A stretch of 48,173 nt of DNA from Paenibacillus whitsoniae (GTDB taxonomy: Bacteria; Bacillota; Bacilli; Paenibacillales; NBRC-103111). The notes beneath the pieces were generated by a model, which worked only from the letters and a program-made list of their open reading frames with translations, was not told the DNA's origin and searched no databases. How positions within the stretch are numbered: position 1 is the stretch's first letter; the number at the start of each line of letters is the position of its first letter. This document shows, piece by piece, positions 16,907-26,567 of this stretch. The DNA lies in assembly GCF_003955665.1 (NCBI RefSeq), contig NZ_RXHU01000089.1, positions 1 through 48,173 of the forward strand, read 5' to 3'. The position numbers and the translations under genes were made by a program.

Positions 16907-17749
16907 TTATCCTTTCAAGCCGCTTGTGCTGATACCTTCCACGATATACCGTTGGAAAATGAAGAACACGACAACGATCGGAACAAGCGATGCAGATGCC
17001 ATGGCGAACATGCCGCCCCAGTTGTTCACGGACTCGCCGTCGAGGAACAATTTCAACGCCAGCGATACAGGGTACAGACTCGGTTTATTCAAGTAAAGCA
17101 GCGGGTTAATAAAGTCTTCCCATCTCCAGTAGAAGGAGAAAATCGTTGAAGTAATGAGCGCCGGTACGATCAGCGGAACCAGGATCCGGAAAAAAATGCT
17201 GTACTTGCTGCAGCCGTCCATCTTCGCCGCTTCATCCAGTTCAATCGGGATCGTCCGAATAAACTGCATAATGAGGAAGATAAAGAACGGAATCGAGAAA
17301 AACTGTGGCACGATAATCGGTAGAAATGAACCTACCCAGCCCAACTTGGTGAACAGGACGTATTGCGGAATAATCGTGACATCATGCGGCAGCATCATCG
17401 TGAGCATCATGCAGCCAAACCAGAATTTGCTTCCGAAAAACGGGATGCGCCCGAACGCATAAGCGACGAGAGCCGAACTGGTGACGGCACCGATCGTGGA
17501 CAGGATCACAATGTAGAAGGAGTTCAGAAAGAATTTGCCGAACGAATTGCCAGCGAAGCCTCTCCAGCCCGTTTGAAAATTCTCCCACGCAATCCGGCTT
17601 GGAATCAAGCTGTACGCCGTTGAAAAGATCTCATTATTCGGCTTGAGCGAGCTGACAAGGAGCCAAATAATCGGATACATCATCACAATCGATAGCACGA
17701 TTAAAAGGAGATGATAACCAAAGCGTTTGTAGTTATTGGAGTAGGCCAT
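16907..17749 (-). CDS. yesQ: CUT1 sugar ABC transporter permease (YesQ-like)
   Basis: A 280-residue MalG-type permease with six predicted membrane segments. The EAA loop is ELDEAAKMDGCSKYSIFFRI (about residue 172-191), and the C-terminus IFQRYIVEGISTSGLKG is typical of the subfamily. The gene begins 1 bp after the yesP-like stop, with its SD AAAGGAGAG inside the end of yesP, so the two permeases are co-translated. Assignment to YesQ rests on family and gene order. Confidence 0.9.
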   Translation of the reverse strand: MAYSNNYKRFGYHLLLIVLSIVMMYPIIWLLVSSLKPNNEIFSTAYSLIPSRIAWENFQTGWRGFAGNSFGKFFLNSFYIVILSTIGAVTSSALVAYAFGRIPFFGSKFWFGCMMLTMMLPHDVTIIPQYVLFTKLGWVGSFLPIIVPQFFSIPFFIFLIMQFIRTIPIELDEAAKMDGCSKYSIFFRILVPLIVPALITSTIFSFYWRWEDFINPLLYLNKPSLYPVSLALKLFLDGESVNNWGGMFAMASASLVPIVVVFFIFQRYIVEGISTSGLKG

Positions 17750-17750
17750 G

Positions 17751-18653
17751 TTATTTCTCTCCTTTATTTTCGTAGTAAACCCAGTATTTCGACGTTTGGA
17801 AAATAACCAGTGCGATCACGCCGACCATAATGAGCATCACCCACGCCATCGCGGAAGCATAACCCATTTCGTAGAATTGGAACGCTCTGCGGTACAGGTA
17901 AAGTGAGTAGAGCAATGTATTATCCAGCGGTCCGCCCTCGCCGCGAGAAATGATGTACGCTGGCGTAAAAGTCATGAACGCGGAGATCGTTTGCATGATC
18001 AAGTTGAACAGGATAATTGGGCTGAGCAGTGGAAGCGTAATTTTGAAGAACTGGCGAACCTTACCTGCGCCGTCAACGCTTGCGGCTTCATAGTACGAAG
18101 CTGGAATGTTTTTCAGACCCGCCAGGAAAATAAGCATCGAAGAACCGAACTGCCAAACAGACAACGCGATGAGCGTCCAAAGCGCCGTCGACGGGTTGCC
18201 GATCCAGGACGTATCGGTGTGAATCCCGATGACTGCGAGCGCGGAGTTCAGCAAGCCTTTGTCGCCGAACACTTGCGTCCACATGATGGAAACCGCTACG
18301 CTCCCCCCGATGAGGGAAGGCAGGTAAAACGAGGAGCGATAGACGCCAATGCCGGAAACAGCTTTATTCAGCAGCATCGCAACCATCAGCGCGAAAGCAA
18401 GTCTGAGCGGCACGCTGGCAAATACATAGGTGAACGTGACACTAACGGATTTCCAGTACTTATCGTCCCCGGTAAACATTTTGTGATAGTTGTCAAAGCC
18501 GATAAAATTCGGAGCATCAAACAGGTTGTAGTCCGTAAACGAATAGAAGAGCGATGAAATAATGGGATACAGCGTAAAAATCAGAAAACCCAGAATGAAA
18601 GGGGAAGCAAATACGTACCCCACCAGGTTGTCGTTATAACGCAGCTTGTTCAT
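17751..18653 (-). CDS. yesP: CUT1 sugar ABC transporter permease (YesP-like)
   Basis: A 300-residue MalF-type permease with six membrane segments and an EAA loop reading YYEAASVDGAGKVRQFFKITLP. It starts MNKLRYNDNLVGYVF and is tightly linked to the following permease. The solute-binding gene lies upstream across a terminator-like hairpin. As with the other importer here, no ATPase gene is present in the cluster. Confidence 0.9.
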   Translation of the reverse strand: MNKLRYNDNLVGYVFASPFILGFLIFTLYPIISSLFYSFTDYNLFDAPNFIGFDNYHKMFTGDDKYWKSVSVTFTYVFASVPLRLAFALMVAMLLNKAVSGIGVYRSSFYLPSLIGGSVAVSIMWTQVFGDKGLLNSALAVIGIHTDTSWIGNPSTALWTLIALSVWQFGSSMLIFLAGLKNIPASYYEAASVDGAGKVRQFFKITLPLLSPIILFNLIMQTISAFMTFTPAYIISRGEGGPLDNTLLYSLYLYRRAFQFYEMGYASAMAWVMLIMVGVIALVIFQTSKYWVYYENKGEK

Positions 18654-18821
18654 TGGTGCTCAACCCCTTACAATGGAATGTCTGAAGGACGAAGCTGCGC
18701 TTCCTCTCTTCTCTATGTTTTTATTATAAAAGAGTTGCCTAGCGGCCAGAAGGAAAAAAACCGTTGTGTTTGTATAAATAACAGAGGTCTGAAACGCCAC
18801 TGCAGCGCGGTTTTTTCGCAT

Positions 18822-18855
18822 GAAAAAGCCCCCGCAACGAAATGTCGCGAGGGCT
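18822..18855 (-). terminator. Terminator-like hairpin between yesO and yesP
   Basis: On the minus strand AGCCCTCGCGAC pairs with GTTGCGGGGGCT around a 5-base loop and is followed by a short T run. It lies 11 bases after the yesO stop and about 170 bases before the yesP ATG. The gap 18654-18821 holds no other gene. Partial termination here would give more binding protein than permease. Confidence 0.75.
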
Positions 18856-18865
18856 CCAACTTCAC

Positions 18866-20188
18866 TTATTTTTTGTTTTTAGCCAAAATAGCATTCGCAT
18901 CTTTGCGGAATTTAGCCGCTGCTTCTTCAACCGTCAGCTTTTTGTACAGAATTTGCTCAACCGTATCTTTGAGCAATTTCTCTACTTCCACGGAACCGAT
19001 TGGGCTCGGAGGATCCATTGGGGAAGCGTTTTTCTCAGCCCATGCCACGTACTCAAATACTTTCTTTTGTTCAGGAGTGAGCAGCGGCATCAAAGCTTCT
19101 TTGACTTTGGAGGAGACCGGTACGCCGCGCTCGCCCATGATGATTTTGTTGGCGTCGATGTCGTTGATCAAGAAGTTCACGAATTTTGCTGCTTCTTCTT
19201 TGTTTTTGGAGTTCTTGGACACAGACCAGAACATACTTGGTTTCAGGAACAACGCTTTGTTTTGGCTCCAGTTAGGAACTGGAAGAAGGTCAAGCGAACG
19301 TTTAGCTGCAGCATTTAATGCAATGAACTGGTTGGACCAACCGTTGGTGGACATTGCAGCGCCGAGCACCGTATCGTCGTCTTCCGGGGTGCCTTTCTTC
19401 TGAGCCGCTTTGTCCAGCGGCAGCAAATAGCCCGCATCATACCATTTTTTGTACATCGTGTAGTAGTCGATAAACGGCTTGTCATCAGAGTAACCCAGTT
19501 GTGTGCCGTCCGCTGCGTAGAACTTCTGACCGACGCCTCTCAGATAGAATGGGAAGTATACATCATCTCGAAGACTGCCTGTCAGCATCTTGCCTTTGGA
19601 TTTCAGCGTCGCGCCAATCGCATCCCAATCTGCAAATGTCCAATCTTGCTTAGGCGTAATGCCAGCATCTTTCAACATTTGCGGGTCAACCGTTGCCGCC
19701 AAAGCATTGGAGCCTGCGTTCATCGCAACGAGTTTGCCGTCTACTTTACCACCGGACAGACTGTTCTCGGAAATATCTTTCACATTCAGTACGCCGCTTG
19801 TTGTAAACGGTGTCAAATCTTCCAGTTGACCTTTAGAGCCGTATTGTGTCAAATAAGAAATATCCATCTGGAACACGTCAGGCAGTCCGTTCGCCGCAGC
19901 TTGCGGAGCGAGCTTTTTCCAGTAGTCGTCAAACGCCGCATACTCGGATTCGATTTTCACATTCGGATTTTTTTGTTGGTACAGCTCGATCAATTTCAAG
20001 GTGTAATCGTGACGTGCTTGTCCGCCCCACCATGCGACTCGCAGGGTTACCGGTTTATTGGACGCTGCAGCCGTAGCTGCCGCGGACGCGCTTGGCGCAG
20101 TCGTGGAACCCGTGTCTTTATTTCCTCCTGAAGAACATCCCGCTAACAGTAGTGCAGCCGATAGAACAGTGAACATCGCTTTTTTCAT
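18866..20188 (-). CDS. yesO: Extracellular sugar-binding lipoprotein (YesO-like)
   Basis: A 440-residue family 1 solute-binding protein. The lipoprotein signal is short: MKKAMFTVLSAALLLAGCSS with the lipid-modified Cys at residue 18. A Thr/Ser/Ala-rich linker follows, then the mature domain starting VTLRVAWWGGQARHDYTLKLI. SD AAGGGGAGG is about 8 bases before the ATG. It lies between the YesMN-like two-component genes and the two permeases, the B. subtilis yesMNOPQ order. The expected ligand is an unsaturated rhamnogalacturonan oligosaccharide (inference from context). Confidence 0.9.
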   Translation of the reverse strand: MKKAMFTVLSAALLLAGCSSGGNKDTGSTTAPSASAAATAAASNKPVTLRVAWWGGQARHDYTLKLIELYQQKNPNVKIESEYAAFDDYWKKLAPQAAANGLPDVFQMDISYLTQYGSKGQLEDLTPFTTSGVLNVKDISENSLSGGKVDGKLVAMNAGSNALAATVDPQMLKDAGITPKQDWTFADWDAIGATLKSKGKMLTGSLRDDVYFPFYLRGVGQKFYAADGTQLGYSDDKPFIDYYTMYKKWYDAGYLLPLDKAAQKKGTPEDDDTVLGAAMSTNGWSNQFIALNAAAKRSLDLLPVPNWSQNKALFLKPSMFWSVSKNSKNKEEAAKFVNFLINDIDANKIIMGERGVPVSSKVKEALMPLLTPEQKKVFEYVAWAEKNASPMDPPSPIGSVEVEKLLKDTVEQILYKKLTVEEAAAKFRKDANAILAKNKK

Positions 20189-20291
20189 CTGTGTATCCTC
20201 CCCTTAATGGTGATCATCTGCTGTTGTCTTGCTTATCCTTATTATCGCGGGGAAAGGACAAAAGGAGAATCCAAAATACAGACGTGATTGT

Positions 20292-21857
20292 TTAATTTCC
20301 AGAGGTATCTGAAGATTTCATGAATTCGGACGGGGTTGAACCGCGATATTTTTTAAATACTTGACTAAAGTACTGCGGATTATCCCCGAAGCCGAGCCGC
20401 TCCGCCAGCTCGAATATTTTGATGTCGTCTTCTTGCATGATGAGTTCCGTTGCCTTGTCGATTCGCGCTTTCATAACGTAATTGGAAAACTTCTCGCCTG
20501 TTTCTTTTTTAAATAATTTCCCCAGGTAATCGGCGTTCATGTACAGCATCTCGCCTGCCACCCAGTTCAGGGAGAGCTCGGAATTGCCCAGTTGATCGTG
20601 AATAATATCGATGACTTTGCGGACAATCGCGCTGATTTTGACTTTATTTTGCGCATAAGACTTTTCAACCATCGCATGGACGACCGTTTCGAGGAATGAC
20701 TGGATTGCCTGCAGCGAGTTCATTTCGACGATAAGCGGAATTTTGGCCACGTAGTGGTTCATCTCATCCGGCGCACACTGCCGCACCAGCGACACGTATT
20801 GCTGAATGACGTACGACTTGGACACCTCGATCGTGAGCTGCGCCTCCTTCAGAGAGCAGATCAGATCGGCTAAAGCTTCCTCCGCCTGCTCGCGATTCCC
20901 GGATTTAACGCTCATATTGAGCCGTTCCTCGTCGAACACAAGCTCCTTCACCTGCCCGCCAACCAGTGACAGATCCGTGTCCTTGCGGGTAATCAAGCTG
21001 CCTTCGCCCAAATAAAAGCGATAGTTCAGCAACTGCAGCGCTTCTTTATACAGCGTTCTCGCTTTCGTAATATGCCCGGGCTCACTTAACGAGATCGTGG
21101 CGTCCATTTTGTAATATTTTTGAAAAATGTCCCGTGTCGCATAGATGCGCTCCTGCAGTTCCTCGGGCTGCCCTGTATCTTCCAGCACAATCAGCACGTG
21201 ATTGCCGATCGTTGTGCCGAGCAGCGGATTGTCGAGCATTTCCTGGGCAATGTTTCGAATCGCGAATAAATGCTCATACTCGTATTTGCCCTCGAGTTGA
21301 AACAGCAGCAGCCGAATGCGGTAATCCGGGTCCAACCGGAACAGGCTGCGAAAATATTCCCAGTCCTGCTCGCCATACGTTTTGTTCGTCACGAATTCTT
21401 TGAGGAACTGCTCCTTCACATGCGGCATGACTTTGGCCAACTCCGCTTTCATATTTTGCACAAACGATTCTTCCTTCGCCGTCTGCGCCAGCTCCTCCAT
21501 AATCTCGCGGAGCGCTTCCTCAATCTTGGCTTCATTCGTCGGTTTCAGCAAGTAATGACGGACGCCGTACTGCATCGCCTTGCTTGCGTAATCGAACTCC
21601 CCGAAGCCCGACAGCAGCACAAAACGAATATGCGGATGCGACCCGCTCACGCGGGCAACCAGTTCCAGCCCGTCCATCCCCGGCATGCGAATGTCGCTGA
21701 TCACAATGTGCGGCGCCAACTCCTGGATCTTCTCGTAAGCTTCCACGCCGTTGCGTGCCGTTCCGACCAATTCCGTCCCCAGCGCTGCCCAATCGACCAA
21801 CCGTGAAATGCCGTCCAAAATAATGCGCTCGTCGTCTACCAGCATCACTTTAATCAT
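20292..21857 (-). CDS. yesN: Response regulator with AraC-type output (YesN-like)
   Basis: A 521-residue response regulator. The receiver domain is residues 1-120 with acidic DDE at 8-10, the phosphoacceptor Asp55 in VISDIRMPGMDG, and Lys in HYLLKP. A middle region of about 270 residues follows, then an AraC-type double helix-turn-helix (about 415-515, with YMNADYLGKLFKKETGEKF and NPQYFSQVFKKYRGSTPSEF). It is longer than B. subtilis YesN (about 370 residues) because of the middle region, a form common in Paenibacillus-type bacteria. The start overlaps the kinase stop by 4 bp. It presumably activates the yesO promoter region 3' of it. Confidence 0.93.
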   Translation of the reverse strand: MIKVMLVDDERIILDGISRLVDWAALGTELVGTARNGVEAYEKIQELAPHIVISDIRMPGMDGLELVARVSGSHPHIRFVLLSGFGEFDYASKAMQYGVRHYLLKPTNEAKIEEALREIMEELAQTAKEESFVQNMKAELAKVMPHVKEQFLKEFVTNKTYGEQDWEYFRSLFRLDPDYRIRLLLFQLEGKYEYEHLFAIRNIAQEMLDNPLLGTTIGNHVLIVLEDTGQPEELQERIYATRDIFQKYYKMDATISLSEPGHITKARTLYKEALQLLNYRFYLGEGSLITRKDTDLSLVGGQVKELVFDEERLNMSVKSGNREQAEEALADLICSLKEAQLTIEVSKSYVIQQYVSLVRQCAPDEMNHYVAKIPLIVEMNSLQAIQSFLETVVHAMVEKSYAQNKVKISAIVRKVIDIIHDQLGNSELSLNWVAGEMLYMNADYLGKLFKKETGEKFSNYVMKARIDKATELIMQEDDIKIFELAERLGFGDNPQYFSQVFKKYRGSTPSEFMKSSDTSGN

Positions 21858-23608
21858 GAAATTGCCTCCCCTTCACCAGGCAGTCGCAAAACGATGATTG
21901 CGCCTTCCGTTCTATTGTCGTCTATCTGTATGCCGTACATATCGCCAAAAGCGAGCTTGATGCGGTCATCGATATTGAGCAGACCGATTCCTTTGCCTTT
22001 GGTGCGAATCTCGCCGTTGCGCAGCCTATCCAGAATGCCCGGCGGCATCCCCGGCCCCGTATCCTCCACCGAGAGGAACACATTCCCTTCCGTCCTCCAG
22101 CCGCGAATCGTAATCCGGCAAGGATCGATAATCGTCTCCAACGCATAATGAATTGCATTTTCCATCAGCGGCTGCAGCGTCAATTTGGGAATCGGGCAAG
22201 CGAGCATTGCCTCGGGCACCTCCAGCTCAAACTGCAAGCGGTCCTCGAAACGCATTTTCTGAATCGTCACGTAGCTTTGGACGATGTCCAGCTCTTCGCG
22301 CAGCGGAATAATCGGTTCTTTCAGATCAATAGAATTGCGGAGCAGATGAGCAAGCGCTTCCACCATAGCGGAAATTTCCGACTGCTTGTTCACTTTCGCC
22401 ATCCAGTTGATCGATTCCAGCGTGTTATACAGAAAATGTGGATTAATCTGCGATTGCAGCGCCTTGAATTCCGTTTCTTTGATCAACAGGCGATTAGTGT
22501 AGTTCTCCTGAATCAGCGTGTTGATGCGCTCAATCATAAAACGGAAGCTGCGCTGCAGCAGTCCGATTTCATTCATGCTGACCTGCCCGCCGGACGCAAG
22601 CAGATTCGCTTCCTCGAAGTTCCCTTTTTCCGCCAGCTTCATGCGGGCCATCAGCTCTTCGATCGGCTTCGTGAGACTGTAAGAGAAGCGGATGCCAATC
22701 GCAAATACGACGATGAAAATGCCGATAAACACAAAAACGACTAATTCTTTTATAAACAGAATGCGATCAAAAATTTGCTTGAACGGCGTGACGTTAATGT
22801 ACGTCCATCCGCTGTTCGCCGATTGAATGCGGGTAATAAAATATTCTTCGCCGTTTATTTCCTTATTGGTGTATCCTTTTCCGTCGGTAAACGCAGCTTC
22901 AATCTCGCTAAGGGAGAAAGGCTGGGCACGCGGGAAAATGATGCTGTTGCCCGACGCGATGATCAGATCGCCCTCCGCAGGAGCGAGGTCCTGAATAATT
23001 TTCTCGATATTGATACGGATTTCCAGTGTCCCCAGATAAGAAAGATCAAAGTTCGAGCTGTGGAAAGACCGAATTTCTCGCGTCAAAATGAGCGCAGCGT
23101 CCACGGCGTCCGGAAACATCCATCTGCTTTCGCCCGTTCCCTCCGCCGCCTTGTCAAGAATGCTCTTGCGTTTATTCGGGTCTTGGCTGATCATATTGCC
23201 GCCGGCGTACTCGCTGCCAAAGGCATCAATCAGTTGGATCGAGTAGAGATGCGGCTCTTCACCCGCGTAAGAAATCAACTTGTCGGTCAACAATTGACTA
23301 AGCAAATGCTTGTCGTAATCGGATGGATTTGCCTTGAGCGCGTTAAGCCAATTCTGTACTTGATCTTCGCTCATCAGTCGGAAAGACAATTGCTGAATGC
23401 GCTTTAGCTCCGTTTCAATCGCCTTGGAGGACAAATTCAAGACGCGGGACGATTTGTCATAAATTTGTCCGTCATAGATCGAGAACGCATATTGCTGGAG
23501 CGCAATCGTAAAGGACAGCGAAACGGCGATAATCAACGTGATCAAAATAGAAAGCTTTGTCCGAATTCTCATGTGAAGAAATGTCTGAAAAAGAGTTCGT
23601 AGCCTCAT
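21854..23608 (-). CDS. yesM: Sensor histidine kinase (YesM-like)
   Basis: A 584-residue kinase. First membrane segment about residue 17-37, extracellular sensor about 40-285, second membrane segment about 286-310 (VVFVFIGIFIVVFAIGI), HAMP about 310-365. The His_kinase domain has QSQINPHFLYNTLESINW (phospho-His about 385). The ATPase domain has ENAIHYALE, DTGPGMPPG and KGIGLLNI. This is the LytS/YesM type. It is translationally coupled to yesN. The ligand is not visible from sequence, but context suggests pectin oligosaccharides. Confidence 0.93.
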   Translation of the reverse strand: MRLRTLFQTFLHMRIRTKLSILITLIIAVSLSFTIALQQYAFSIYDGQIYDKSSRVLNLSSKAIETELKRIQQLSFRLMSEDQVQNWLNALKANPSDYDKHLLSQLLTDKLISYAGEEPHLYSIQLIDAFGSEYAGGNMISQDPNKRKSILDKAAEGTGESRWMFPDAVDAALILTREIRSFHSSNFDLSYLGTLEIRINIEKIIQDLAPAEGDLIIASGNSIIFPRAQPFSLSEIEAAFTDGKGYTNKEINGEEYFITRIQSANSGWTYINVTPFKQIFDRILFIKELVVFVFIGIFIVVFAIGIRFSYSLTKPIEELMARMKLAEKGNFEEANLLASGGQVSMNEIGLLQRSFRFMIERINTLIQENYTNRLLIKETEFKALQSQINPHFLYNTLESINWMAKVNKQSEISAMVEALAHLLRNSIDLKEPIIPLREELDIVQSYVTIQKMRFEDRLQFELEVPEAMLACPIPKLTLQPLMENAIHYALETIIDPCRITIRGWRTEGNVFLSVEDTGPGMPPGILDRLRNGEIRTKGKGIGLLNIDDRIKLAFGDMYGIQIDDNRTEGAIIVLRLPGEGEAIS

Positions 23609-23679
23609 CGTGCGCGCTCTCCCTGCTATCGATAGGTGTGGCCCCGATCTGTCAGTCGGTGCAATTGTTTTGATTCACT

Positions 23680-23708
23680 ATTATGCACCCGCCGCGGTCG
23701 GCGGTCAA
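23680..23708 (-). promoter_or_regulatory. Sigma-A-like promoter of yesMN
   Basis: On the minus strand TTGACC (23703-23708), a 17-bp spacer and CATAAT (23680-23685), about 70 bp upstream of the yesM ATG. Confidence 0.6.
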
Positions 23709-23743
23709 CGTCTTTTCATTGGGAGGCCTCTGCATCAACACAA

Positions 23744-23774
23744 GAAAGAGCCTCGCGCATGTACTCGCGAGGCT
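23744..23774 (-). terminator. Terminator after glcF
   Basis: AGCCTCGCG pairs with CGCGAGGCT (9 bp) around an 8-base loop; on the minus strand CTTTCTT follows. It lies 18 bases after the glcF stop and upstream of the yesM promoter. Confidence 0.75.
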
Positions 23775-23792
23775 TGGAAGATTCTACGCAGT

Positions 23793-25124
23793 TTAGTGTG
23801 TGCTCTGGGCCAACCGTTCATGCAGGAAATCCGCGATGTGCACGGCTTCCATCTTGCCCTGCTGCCCGTGCTTGGCGATGCCCAGCTTCATTTGCAGCAG
23901 GCAGCCCGGGTTGCTCGTTACGAGATAACGGGCGTTCGTGGCATTGGCATTCGTCATTTTCTTCTCGAGCAGTTGACCGGCCATTTCCGGCTGCGTGAGG
24001 TTGTAAATGCCCGCCGAGCCGCAGCAGGAGCCCGCGTCTTTCATTTCGATGAAGGAGCAAGAGCTTGCCGAGTTGAGGAGCTGCCGCGGTGCCGAGCCCC
24101 CCTTCATAACGTTGCGCAGATGGCAGGAATCCTGGTACGTGACGCTGACTTCCGGCTGCGAACCAGCTTCGGCAAATGGAAGCTTATGACCGCGCTCCAC
24201 GAGGATCGCGCTTAAATCTTTGACCCGCTTCGCGAACCAAGCGGATGATTCTTTCCATGCTGGTTCATCATGCAGCAGATGATCGTACTCCATCAGAATC
24301 GCGCCGCAACCGCCGGCGTTCGAGACGATGTAATCGACGCCCGCCGCTTGGAACGCCTCGATGTTGCGCTTCGCGAGTTCTTTCGCCTGCGACGTCTCGC
24401 CGCTGTGCGCGTGCAGTGCGCCGCAGCAATTTTGCGCCTCCGGAATGACGACATCAAAGCCGGCTTCGGAGAGCAGTTCCACCGTGTGCACGTTCGTCTG
24501 CGTGAACAAAACATCCATCAGGCAACCGCGAAACATGCCGACGGTGCCGACTTTCGCGCCTTTTGCCGGTACAAACGAGCCCAGGCGCTCAATGACACCT
24601 TTGCCTGAAGCTTCCGGCAAAATCGCTTCCATCTCGGCCATATGGGCTGGGAACATTTTCATGAGGCCTGTTCCTTGCGCCAGCTTTTGCAAGCCGGATT
24701 GCTGGTAAAAGCGCAGACTGTAGCCCAGTAGCTTCATACGCTTCTGCGATGGGAACAACTGCTTGAAGACGAGGCTGCGGATCGGCTTGATCCACCAGCG
24801 GTGCTGCGTCGTATGCTCCTCGATCGCGTCCCGCGTCTGTTCGATGAGATGTCCGTATTTGACGTCCGCTGGACAAGCAGGCTCACAGGCGCGGCAGCCG
24901 AGACAGTGGTACATCTGGTCTTCAAAGCCTGCCCCCGGCTCAAGGACGCCGTCCACCGCCGCTTTCATCAGCGCAAGACGACCCCGCGGAGACTCGGCTT
25001 CCACGCCGGTCTCCTTGAACGTCGGACAGTGCGGTAGACAGAAACCGCAGCGCATACAGTTCGTCAGCTCTTCGTAATCCAGCTTGAGCCGCAAGGATTC
25101 TTGCAGTTGTGCTGCACTAGCCAT
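23793..25124 (-). CDS. glcF: Glycolate oxidase iron-sulfur subunit
   Basis: A 443-residue protein with two N-terminal 4Fe-4S motifs, CMRCGFCLPHCPTF (about residue 20-33) and CLGCRACEPACPADVKYG (about 75-92). Two CCG domains follow (CCGALHAHSGE about 234 and CCGSAGIYNLTQPEMAG about 370). It would pass electrons from the flavoprotein GlcD to the membrane quinone pool. It overlaps glcD by 8 bp. The two-gene form without glcE is like B. subtilis ysfCD. D-lactate is an alternative substrate for this enzyme type. Confidence 0.92.
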   Translation of the reverse strand: MASAAQLQESLRLKLDYEELTNCMRCGFCLPHCPTFKETGVEAESPRGRLALMKAAVDGVLEPGAGFEDQMYHCLGCRACEPACPADVKYGHLIEQTRDAIEEHTTQHRWWIKPIRSLVFKQLFPSQKRMKLLGYSLRFYQQSGLQKLAQGTGLMKMFPAHMAEMEAILPEASGKGVIERLGSFVPAKGAKVGTVGMFRGCLMDVLFTQTNVHTVELLSEAGFDVVIPEAQNCCGALHAHSGETSQAKELAKRNIEAFQAAGVDYIVSNAGGCGAILMEYDHLLHDEPAWKESSAWFAKRVKDLSAILVERGHKLPFAEAGSQPEVSVTYQDSCHLRNVMKGGSAPRQLLNSASSCSFIEMKDAGSCCGSAGIYNLTQPEMAGQLLEKKMTNANATNARYLVTSNPGCLLQMKLGIAKHGQQGKMEAVHIADFLHERLAQSTH

Positions 25125-26532
25125 GTTGAACCACCACCCTGCGTCTGGATTCTTTGGCGAACAGCTTGCCTGGGTTCAAGATATGATGCGGATCGAACGC
25201 ATCCTTGATGCCTTTCATCAGCTGGATGCCTGCGGATCCGACTTTCCACTCCAGGAACGGCGCTTTCACAACGCCGACTCCATGCTCCCCGGTAATCGTG
25301 CCGCCAAAAGAGATCGCCGCTTCAAAAATTTCCTCGAACGCCTTCTCGACCCGTTCGATTTCTTCGTGATCGCGCGCATCCGTCGTCGCAGTCGGATGCA
25401 AATTGCCGTCTCCGGCATGGCCGAACGTGCAGATTGTGACGTTGTACTTCTCCGCAATGCGGTTGATGGCCATGACCATATCCGCGATGCGAGAGCGCGG
25501 CACTGTCGCGTCTTCCAGAATCGTCGTCGGACGCAGCCGCGCGAGCGCAGTCAGCGCGCTGCGTCGCGCTGTAAGCAGCTTGAGCGCTTCTTCCTGTGTG
25601 CTCGCGATGGAAACGGACGCTGCGCCTTCCGATTCGCAAATATCGCTGATGCGCGCAATGTCGCGCTCGACGGCTTCCTGATCGCCGTCCTGCTCGATCA
25701 GAAGGATCGCCGCCATATCGAGCGGCAGTCCCAGCTTCGCAAAGTCGTTCACGACGCGAATCGTCGGATTGTCCATAATTTCCAGCGTTGCGGGGATAAT
25801 GCGGTTTTCAATGATTTTGGACACGGTGCTTGCTGCGCCTTGGATGTCCTTGTACATCGCCAGCATCGTCTTCTTATAAACCGGAGGCGGAATCAGCTTA
25901 AGCGTAGCCTCTGTAATGACCGCAAGCGTACCCTCCGAGCCGATCAGCAGCTTCGTCAAGTCGTAGCCGGCCACGTCCTTCATCAGCTTGCCGCCCGTGC
26001 GCAAGATTTCGCCGTTCGCCAGTACCGCCTCCAGCCCGATGACGTAATCTTTGGTCGTGCCGTATTTGAGACCGCGCAAGCCGCCCGAGCATTCGGCAAT
26101 GTTGCCGCCGATGGTCGAAATCGCCATAGAGCTCGGGTCCGGCGGATAAAATAAGCCGATCGCTTCAATTTGCTCGATGAATTGCTTCGTAATCAGCCCA
26201 GGCTGAACCGTCGCCGTCAAGTTCTGGCGGTCGATTTCAAGAATCTGGTTCATGCGGTGCATAACCATGACGATGCCACCTTGCAGCGGAACGGTTCCCC
26301 CGCACAGGTTCGTTCCGGAGCCGCGGCTCACGAGCGGAATACGGTACTCCGAGAGCACTTTCATAATGGCTGACACTTCCGCCGTCGTCGCCGGATAAAT
26401 GACGCCGTCTGGCAAGCTTTGCAGCATCGGCGTGCCGTCGTAGGAATGCGTGACCAGCGTTTCCTGGTCCGTTTTAAAATAAGCCGGGCCCACAATGGCC
26501 TGCAGCTTCTGAATGATCTGTGTATCGAGCAT
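25117..26532 (-). CDS. glcD: Glycolate oxidase FAD-binding subunit
   Basis: A 471-residue FAD-linked oxidase. The FAD-binding domain has PLVSRGSGTNLCGGTVP (about residue 64-80), SSMAISTIGGNIAECSGGLRGL (about 135-156, read in parts) and KDVAGYDLTKLLIGSEGTL. The C-terminal domain ends with the GTITGEHGVGVVKAPF motif about residue 410. It oxidises glycolate to glyoxylate in the family; D-lactate is also used by relatives. It is the first gene of glcDF and diverges from a FadR-type regulator. Confidence 0.93.
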   Translation of the reverse strand: MLDTQIIQKLQAIVGPAYFKTDQETLVTHSYDGTPMLQSLPDGVIYPATTAEVSAIMKVLSEYRIPLVSRGSGTNLCGGTVPLQGGIVMVMHRMNQILEIDRQNLTATVQPGLITKQFIEQIEAIGLFYPPDPSSMAISTIGGNIAECSGGLRGLKYGTTKDYVIGLEAVLANGEILRTGGKLMKDVAGYDLTKLLIGSEGTLAVITEATLKLIPPPVYKKTMLAMYKDIQGAASTVSKIIENRIIPATLEIMDNPTIRVVNDFAKLGLPLDMAAILLIEQDGDQEAVERDIARISDICESEGAASVSIASTQEEALKLLTARRSALTALARLRPTTILEDATVPRSRIADMVMAINRIAEKYNVTICTFGHAGDGNLHPTATTDARDHEEIERVEKAFEEIFEAAISFGGTITGEHGVGVVKAPFLEWKVGSAGIQLMKGIKDAFDPHHILNPGKLFAKESRRRVVVQHG

Positions 26533-26567
26533 GCGACTCGCTCCCCCAATCTATGATTCACGTAAAT

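Noticed and set aside
23609..23660. A riboswitch or T-box in the yesM leader
   Set aside because: The leader is only about 65 bases long, with no conserved box or terminator/antiterminator pair.
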